DNA from: Rhineura floridana
Taxonomy: Eukaryota; Chordata; Lepidosauria; Squamata; Rhineuridae
NCBI RefSeq assembly: GCF_030035675.1
Contig: NC_084480.1
Coordinates: forward strand, 251,717,981-251,781,980
Direction: 5' to 3'
DNA length: 64,000 nucleotides
Below, piece by piece: positions 29,501 to 39,000 of the stretch; within the stretch, counting starts at the first letter, position 1, and every line of letters begins with the position of its first letter. Below the pieces are notes generated by a model. The model made no database searches. It was not told where the DNA came from and saw nothing but the letters and a program-made list of their open reading frames with translations. The position numbers were made by a program, and so were the translations under genes.

Positions 29501-32500
29501 AGAGAGTTCAAAACCCAGGGGCCACCATAGAAAAGGCCCTATCATTCATGCCCACCAATCATCTCAATCTCATTGGTAGGCCTACAAGCAAGGCCTTTAA
29601 GGCAGATCACAATGCCCAGGCAGGCTTGCATGGTTGCAGGCGATCCTTCAGATAACCAGGTCTTAAATTGTTTCAAGGCTTTGTCAAAACATTCACTTTG
29701 AATTGGACCAGGAAAAGCACTAGTAACCAGTGCAACTGGTAGAGAATCTGTGTCACATGTTCTGTTTGCCAACCCCCATCCAAGACAGCACATTCTACAC
29801 TAGCTGAAGTTTCCAGACAAACTTCAAAGTTAGCCCCACAGAGAACACACTACCATAGTCTAGTCTAGAGGTCAGCAGCACATGAGTAATTGAGCTTGGT
29901 CTGACTGCTCTAAGTAGAGTTGCAGCTGGTATGTTAGCCTAAACTAGTAAAAAGCCACTAAGCCACCTGAACTTCTGTAGATAGTGTTAAGTCCAGAAAA
30001 AGCACCAAACTACACACTTGGTCCTTCAGAGGGAATGCAACCCCATCTAAGACTGATCACACACTTCCATCCAGGTTAGCCAAATCCCACCCACAGCACC
30101 TTTATCTTATATGGTTTAAATCCCAAGACACACTACTGCCCCAGGTAAATGAAGAGGTATTACTGAACCAATGTTATTCAGTGACAGAATTAAATATTTA
30201 CTGCAACAACTGGAATTATGTACAAATACTAGAATTAAAAAAGTCCAAACAGCAAATATGGTGCACATTTCAGTAGCAAACAGCACAAAAAGTTGCATAT
30301 GGCATATAGTGGCGGTTCAAATGTTTCTGAACTGAGGCTATGTACCTATGTACAGCTGAAGTGTGATATATTCCAATGCACAATCTAATTTTCTTCAGCA
30401 CAGCTTTCCAGAATTGTACATTATGAAGCCCATAATCTAGTCTGGAGCAGATCAATATCCTATAGATTTGCAGCACAGAAGTGTAGTCTGCTTCCAATGA
30501 CGTGGAAGAAAGCACTTACAGAACATTCAGTGCCTTTGAGCATTCCACCTTCAGGTGTTTAATACGTGGGTAAGAATATGAATTTCTTGTCCAGCACCAA
30601 CACTAGATACCCTATGCAACTACTGGGAATCTCAGTTCAGCATCAGGATGCAAGCCTCCCCTTCAACAAAAGTGCATACGAATGATCTTTGTTTGAGAAA
30701 TGTACAATCACAAAGTACAGCCCTTCAATATTATATATAGTGAAGGGCTTTCTCTAGTTATCTTTCATTAAACTACATAACAAATGTCCTATAAAACATC
30801 TAGAGGTTATCTACATGCAGGCAGCCATGTTCTAGAAAATATGAAGATACAGCACTGCAATTAATTTTTACAGAGAAAAGAGTCACACCGAGAATACTCT
30901 CTTGAGGGTCACCTTTCTTCTGTTTAGGACACCTAGAAAAGTCAAAGCTAATGTGAACATGTAGTGCACATTTCTTCTAAAAGGTCTGTATGAATATTGC
31001 TCCTTAATCCAAAATTATAAAAGGTTCTGACAATTCCATATTTCATAAGCCTTTCCAGGTTAAAAGAAAAACAGCAAACCATCAGATGATCTCGTCTCAG
31101 GAAGATTTTGTGAGCTAGAGTTTACAACTGAATCATGTGATCAATAGTAGAATGATGTCTGCAGAAACTATATTGAATATTTGAGGGTCAAGAACACTGA
31201 TAGTGCATTTCAGAAGCCTGCAGACATGTCAAAGCAATGGGATGATACACTAGATTCTTAAAGTCTAATCCAGATATGATTTGTATGTAATCCAGGTAGG
31301 TATGGATTACTATTGATAGTCTTCAACAAATCTGGGTATACATGTTCCTACCAGACTCAGTGACAGAGAATATGATTGATATTATCTGGTCCTATAGCTT
31401 TTTTTACCAGGCAAGTGTAGCACTGTGCTTAACACTTAAGTAAAAAGACAGATTGATCCTTATCAACAAGACAAATACAAATTGAGGAAGCTTCTGCCCT
31501 AAATTTGGCAGGCAAGAATTCAGCTTTATAATTAAGAGTGAAACACCTAAGAAGGTTCATGACATCCTTTCCACTGATACTATTTTGATATCAGTAGCCT
31601 CTGCTTTACTGGAGCTACAAAGGAAAGGTTTGGTATTACTCGATGCATCTCTGTGGGGATTTCATTTGATCAGAAAAGGTTCCTTTAACAGCTCTAATGC
31701 AACCTCTTCAGAGCTATATAACAAGGCATAACATTGGAGGCAGCCAGATTGTGGGCTTCAAGGAAAGAAATACTCACCTATAGGGACTTTTTTTCAGTCC
31801 ACCATTTACCACAGGAGCATGGGGTGATTTTTCACACCCATTCTTTTCATGGCCTCTCTCCACACAGACCCTGCCCTCAGTGGGAAACCTGCATGTGCTC
31901 AAATGACAGCATCTAAGGCATCAAATTGGATTAAGTCCATAAGGCCAAACAGAGAAACATAAAAAGATAGGTGTAACACGATTTGGCAGCTGAGGCACAA
32001 AAGGACACTATTGGATAAATGGAATACCTATGGAGTCACAGGATATCTGAATGCATCTGGTGCTACAGTAAGATTTAGCTATACAATTATTATTATTGAT
32101 TAGATTTTTATCCAACCCTTCCTCCCAAAGGATCACAGGGTGAATGATCAATAATGATAATTCACATGGAACTAGGAACTAGGAAGCGTGTTAGGGTGTA
32201 GGAAGGAGGGAAGCAATATAACACTCCATTATCAAGTGACTAAAAAGAGAAAATGAAATAATTAAAGATATTTCAGTAGATTTTCTAACACAAGTACCTT
32301 GGAGAATAATCTGTAATTATATATATTATACAGCCACAAGAGTGGCTGTATACTATTGTCAGCATGGATTTTTCACATTCCGCAATGTTAAATTGAAAAT
32401 ACCCTCATGCCATTCTGATGCTTCCCATAAGCTCAATTAAAAACAAAACCTTCATCTTCTGCAGTTTAAAAGTTAAAAAAATATCTGGCTGATTTTTAAT

Positions 32501-35500
32501 TAATTTAAGAAATCTTACCTGGAAGTCTATTATAATGTTGGGCATGCTCAGTAAGAACTAACTAACTTTTTGAAATCAGTGGGATTTACTCCTGTGCAAT
32601 CATGCTTAGGATAGGTGAAACTGACCTGGGGGAGGGGCAGGGAGGGGATGAGGAGGGCAGGAAGGGGAGGGGGAGGGAGGGGAGGGAAGGAGATTGGATG
32701 GGTGGGTACTGGGCAGAGGGGAAGCCCCTTTCCTTTCCAAAAGGAAAACATTGTGAACAATATCATTCTTTTTCAGGGTTTCCCCCGCATTTTTATTCTA
32801 CAGCAGGCACATGTAGTCTCCCACCCAAATTTAAACCAAAGCTGTCCCTGGCCACACTCACACCAGACCTTTATTTCACTTTAGACAGTCATGTCTTCCC
32901 CCAAAGAATCCTGGGAAGTGTAGTTTGTGAAGGGTGCTAAGAGGAGACTCCTATTCCCCTGACGGAGCTCCAGTGGCCAGAGTGGTTTAACAGTCAGCCA
33001 CTCTGATTGAAGCTCTGTGAGAACAGGGCATCTCCTAGCAACTCTCAGTACCCTTTGCTAACTACACTTCCCGGGATTCTTTGGGAGAAGTAATGACTGT
33101 CTAAAGTGAAATAAAGGTCTGGCCCAAAATAGAAATAGAGCATAACCTCCAGTTTGAAACACAAAAGGCTGTCTTCACCATCATATGACATTGACCAAGA
33201 AAAAGGTTTGAAATTAATAAAAATAAATTTGACACAGATTTCTAGGATGAATAATGAGATAAATATAATTTTCCAGGTTAGATGATCTGTAGAAACAGTA
33301 GTAACACAGAAAAGAAGCAAAGTAAGAAGAACACCAACAAACATAATAAATGTAATTCTCCATCTTTGGGGATGGCAGGTGTTGCCACCACTCACCATAT
33401 GCTCAGAGGCACATGTTACCAAATTCTTCCAAGCTACACAGCAAGTGGATTGGACTGTGAAAAACCAACCCAAATGGTGTTTGCATTTTGACAAATTTGT
33501 AGAGCAGATTAATATCTCAGAGAGGAGGTCAGGTCTCCTGCTCCCCTAATATATTCACTATAGCTGCCCAATTTCTCTGCTTTTGAACGTTTGATAGAAA
33601 TATCTGTTGGCTATAGGTACATTCTTAAACCATAAGGTTTTTTGCCTATTAATGAATATATATTTACTTAAGACCAGTTACTAAGTTAATTGTAAAATAA
33701 ACTGTTATTTAAAAACAAGAGAATTAACATTATTTCTAAATTCCAATTCCACAGTGAGTTTCGTACTTTTACATTAGTCTAGTGATGTGAAATTGCTTCA
33801 TTATTACTACTCTGGAGTAGGTGGGTCATGACTGTTGCAAAGTATTGTTAATTGCATTAAGAATGGTTTTGGAATTACAGGAGTGGCAATAAATTCAGCA
33901 TGGGTAATCTGAAGAGAATATCTCATGTCAAGCAATAACCACAATTAAAATTAGTACAGAGTAGTCTTACTAAAGTCAATCAAATTCCACAATAAAGCAT
34001 TTCAGACATGCAGCAGAGTTCCATTCTTCTGGCTATTTTTAGAGATTAAGGATAAATAATAAAAAGTAAATAGCAGTGCAATCTTTACTGTAAACCGCCC
34101 AGAGAGCTTCGGCTATGGCGCGGTATACAAATACAATAAATAAATAAATGTGTCTTCTTAGAATTGAAGTCCCATTGAGTTCCATGGGATGTGCTCAGAG
34201 GTGTGTATAGGATTGCAGTCTAAAAATCACTGTGGATTTTATTAGCATATTGTATTTTATTAAAGAAACAGCTGCTATAGCACAGTGGGGAGGAGAGCCT
34301 GGCTGGGAGTCCAGAGTCTGAGTTCAAATCCCCACTCGTGTCTCCTGGGTGTCAAGGGCCAGCTAAAGATCACCCCCACAGTGAGTGGCTCAGGGGTTAC
34401 GTGCCCTGCCACCTGTGCAGCCATGCACAAGCTGCATAGTCCCAAGGAGCCCAGTTGCCCCCCAGCTGGCAGTTGCGGACAAGGAAGGGGCTGGCTTGTG
34501 CAGCTGTGGCAAGCTGAGCAGGCCCTAGCCAGCTGGGGAGGACTAGCCTCAGGGAAGCAATGGTAAACCCCCTCTGAATACCGCTTACCATGAAAACCCT
34601 ATACATAGGGTAGCCACAAATCGGGATCTACTTGAAAGCAGTCCATTTCCATTTTCATTTTATTAACATCACTTGCTGGTAACATGTAATGCTTTCACAG
34701 TAGTTTAAATACATATAAACATTCTATTACCCTTCCCAATTCTACCCTAAAGCAAATACTTCAGCTCAGAATTTTATTTGTATAGCTCTTTTTTTGATCC
34801 AAACAATGGTACAAACATCTTCTGAAGCATTTTCACTTTAGAACAGTGGAACTGTATCCAATAATATAGGCTTTCTTTGTTTTTTCAAGTATCGGAAAAA
34901 CATATATATTATGTTTTATATTTTTTATATATATTTATATATTTTACAATTAATATATATATTAAAAATATTGAAAAAGTATTGAAAAAACTATATATAT
35001 TGTAATGAGAGCATTATAAAAAAAGAGAATTGGGAGGTATGTGTTAATCCTTTGGTTTCAATGTGATACAGGCATATTATCACCCTGTTCCCAAGTACTG
35101 TGTTTGAAAACAAGGTACACTGATGTCAGTAGGCCTCACTTACAAGTGAAGGGTTAAGTAGGAAGAGTGTATCTTCTACACTGCACCATTAATTGGAAGA
35201 AGTAGATTCCATTGAAATAAATAGGAAACACGGTCAACTAATTCAACTACAATAGGAGCATAAGCAGTATCAGATATCACCAAAAATACACAAATTATTG
35301 CTGTTAAGTATGCTTAATAGTGTTGCAGAACACCATCAGTAGCAGAGTATGATAAAGATAAAAAAGTGGAAAAAGTCCACTAAGCTTATCTGCAAAAGAG
35401 AAGCAAAATCAATCATTTAGGAAATTAAATTACTTCCTATTGCAGGCTACATATGTAGAGCTAAAAGGACCACATGCACCAAAGAATTCTACGCAGAGCT

Positions 35501-35936
35501 TGGAAAAGTTACTTTTTTGAACTACAACTCCCATCAGCCCAATCTAGTGGCCATGCTGGCTGGGGCTGATGGGAGTTGTAGTTCAAAAAAGTAACTTTTC
35601 CAAGCTCTGCGCACTGGCAACAAATGCATCAGCTTTTGCCCCCATGTAAGACCCAATGAATAGGATTTTGCTGGATCTGTAGAGTGCACTCACTGTCTGT
35701 TTTTATTTTAAACATTCCTGTATCAAGACAGAATAATTCCCTATTTTAATATATATTTATATTGTACAGACTGCCTACAAAGAGAGCATAATCTCATCGG
35801 TGCAACAGGAAACAGTCAAAGCACTTCACATCTATATTTTTAATTCTTAACATTTTTTAATTTTTAACACTGGGTATATTTTGGCAGTTGTATTTCAAAT
35901 GATTATAGGACGCCCTTGGTTTACACTCGCGCGCGC

Positions 35937-36009
<73 letters not shown>

Positions 36010-39000
36010 GCCTTTAACAGAAATGGCAGTTTCACCATCATTTACATTATCTAAAGCAGTTAAGGTAAAGTGTGTGTGGTTGGTAGGTGGGAGAGAATGT
36101 GTAACATCAATCGATAATATTATTACTAATGTATTGAAGGTAAAGGGCGAGTAAATTACTTGCTGCTGGAGACAGACCTCTGATAAATGTGCACACTTGC
36201 TAAATTAATCTAAGAAAGGAGCAGCACACTGGTGGTGCTCTTGTATGGATCATAGGTTTAGGTTGCCAACACTGTGATTTAATTAACCTTCAGCACAATC
36301 ATTTATGTTTTATCAAAATTAATCCAGAGTTCCACGGGACTTAGTCTGAAACAACTATGCACAGGATCTCTGTCTTGACTCCTAAATTTCCCTGACAAAG
36401 AAACGTGTGTGAGAGAAAGGATGTACTCATTACATTTCAAAATTCCCAACAGAACTTCAATACAGTAATGTACTGAGAGTTTATTCACTACCCTCTGGAT
36501 GTGGTCTAGAGTTTCCACAGAAAGGCAGGACTATTGGTCATAAAAGATTAGGAGCTCAGATTTCAACCAGCATGTATATGGCTGCAAAATCACTACTTTT
36601 CACAGATTTTTTTAAAAACGATGTTCACACTGTTAATCATGTTATAATTTCCCATGTCTTTATTATTTATAATAGTGAACACTGGGTTGGATCGAGAGAA
36701 ATTAAGGCAAAGTAGACCTACTGAAACCAGTGAGACAAGTTAGTCATGACTTCAATTCATACTCAAGTCATACTTCAATGGATCTATGCCAAGCATGCCT
36801 AAATCTGGATCCAATCCATCATTTGTATCTGAGAATGGGTTGCTAACTTACACTGTATATGAGTCTTTGTTTTAGCAGATGACCATTAATTTGGGCAGCT
36901 TTAAAGGGGATTAGACAATTTCAAGAAGGATATAGCTATCAGTGGCAACTAGTCATGATGTCTATGTACTCCTTCAGTATTGGGTAAGGTATACCTCTGT
37001 ATATCAGTTGCTGGGGGCTGGAGTGAAGAGGGCTATTATGCCCATGTCCTGTTTGTGGGCTTCCCATAGGTGCATCTGGTTGGCCACTGTGAGAACAGGA
37101 TACTAGACTAGAAAGGACTTTGGCCTGATCCAAACTAGTACTCCTTATGTCCTTAGATGGCACCTTAGAATTATTATTTATAGCATGTAAATAAATTTCA
37201 CTTCAGTAACAGTGTGCCACAGCAGCTATTTTCTACAAGAATGACATGGAAATTTCTCTCAGATCCCGCATTTGCTTACAGCCTCATTGTAAAAAGAAAC
37301 CCCTTGGCTACAGAAACTAAACTCCAAGATCAACAATTATTTACTGGTAGCAAATGGCTGACAGTGAAAAAAGTGGATAAGGAAAAAATCAGCTCATTTG
37401 AAATGTGGTGTTGGAGAGCTTTGCAGATATCATGGACCACGAAAAAGACAAATAATTGGGTGTTAGAACAAATTAAACCAGAACTATCAATAGAAGCTAA
37501 AATGATGAAACTGAGGTTATCATACTTTGGACACATCATGAGAAAACATGATTCACTAGAAAAGACAATTATGCTGGGAAAAACAAAAGGGAGTCAAAAA
37601 AGAGGAAAACCAAACAAGAGATGGATTGATTCCATAATGGAAGCCACAGACCTGAGCTTACAAGATCTGAAAAGGGTGGTTTATAACAGATGCTATTGAA
37701 GGTTGCTGATTCATAGGGTCGCCATAAGTTGAAATCGACTTGAAGGCACATAACAACAACAAGCAACAGCTGGTATAGCACAGTGGGGAGGACAGCCTGG
37801 CTGGGAGTCCAGAGTTTGTAGTTCACATCCCCACTCGTGTCTCCTGGGTATAAAGGGCCAGCTAAAGATCACCCCCACCGTGAGTGGCTCAGGGGTTATG
37901 TGCCCTGCCATCTGTGCAGCCGTGTGCAAGCTGCATAGTCCCAAGGAGCCCAGTTGCCCCCCAGCTGGCAGTTGCGGACAAGGAAGGGGCTGGCTTCACA
38001 GGGAGGCAATGGTAAATCCCCTCTGAATACCATGAAAACCCTATTCATAGGGTAGCCATAAGTCGGGATTGACTGTTGACAGCAGTCCATTTCCATTTTT
38101 TTCAACAACAACAAGCAAATCACTAAAGAAATTCAGCCTATACTAGAGAAATGTCATAAAAACAGAGATTGTTCTCCTGTCACTAGAGCAGAGGTTCCCA
38201 AACTGTGGTCTGGGGATCACCAGTGGTCTGCGAGCTTCATTCAGGTGGTCCACTGCATGTCCACATGAAATATCTATACTGATTTTTAATTACATTTTAT
38301 TGTTTCTTTTATTTCCTATATTGTATTTATGGTATTACAGTTTGAATTCTATGGAATGCAAATTGTAACACAATAAAATATGAAATATAAAAGAAGCAAT
38401 AAAAATACAATGAAAAATCATACAGCATCTAGCACAGAACATTACAATTGCTACAACAGGCAGGAATTTCAAGTGGGGGGGAGAGAGTTTGGGAACCACT
38501 GCTTTAGATCTCATTCCATTCTGGCAAATATCTTCCCAGTTCTAATGCTGAGATCTAAGCACTAAGTACACAGATTAACCATCTCGCAGATATACGTAGT
38601 CAATTCTAAACCACCATATTTCCTTTTCGAAGCGGGGAGGGGAAGGATTGACCATCCCAGGAAAGACGGACAAATCGAGGTCACAAGTTAATTGGGGTTT
38701 GGCAAAACCCGCAAAATCCAAATGCCACTTGTTTCAAGGCGCGTCTCCTATTTTAAGACTCCCACATTATATCCCATCGCGTCCCAGCGCCTAAAAAAAC
38801 CAAAGAATATCCCAGGGCGAAACTGCCATCCTAAACGCTCTGAACTCACGGTGTATGGCCGCTTTTTGAAAAACACAACTGAACTCACTTCCGAGGAAAC
38901 ATGCACAAGTCTGTCCTTTCAAAAAGGCAGCCAGCCACATTCTCCCGTCGCCGAAGCCTGATGAAAAGTCTCCTCCCTCCCACTTTTAAAAGCCTCAGAG

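Noticed and set aside
35927-36005. CRISPR-like or satellite array
   Set aside because: It is a simple dinucleotide microsatellite with no spacer structure.
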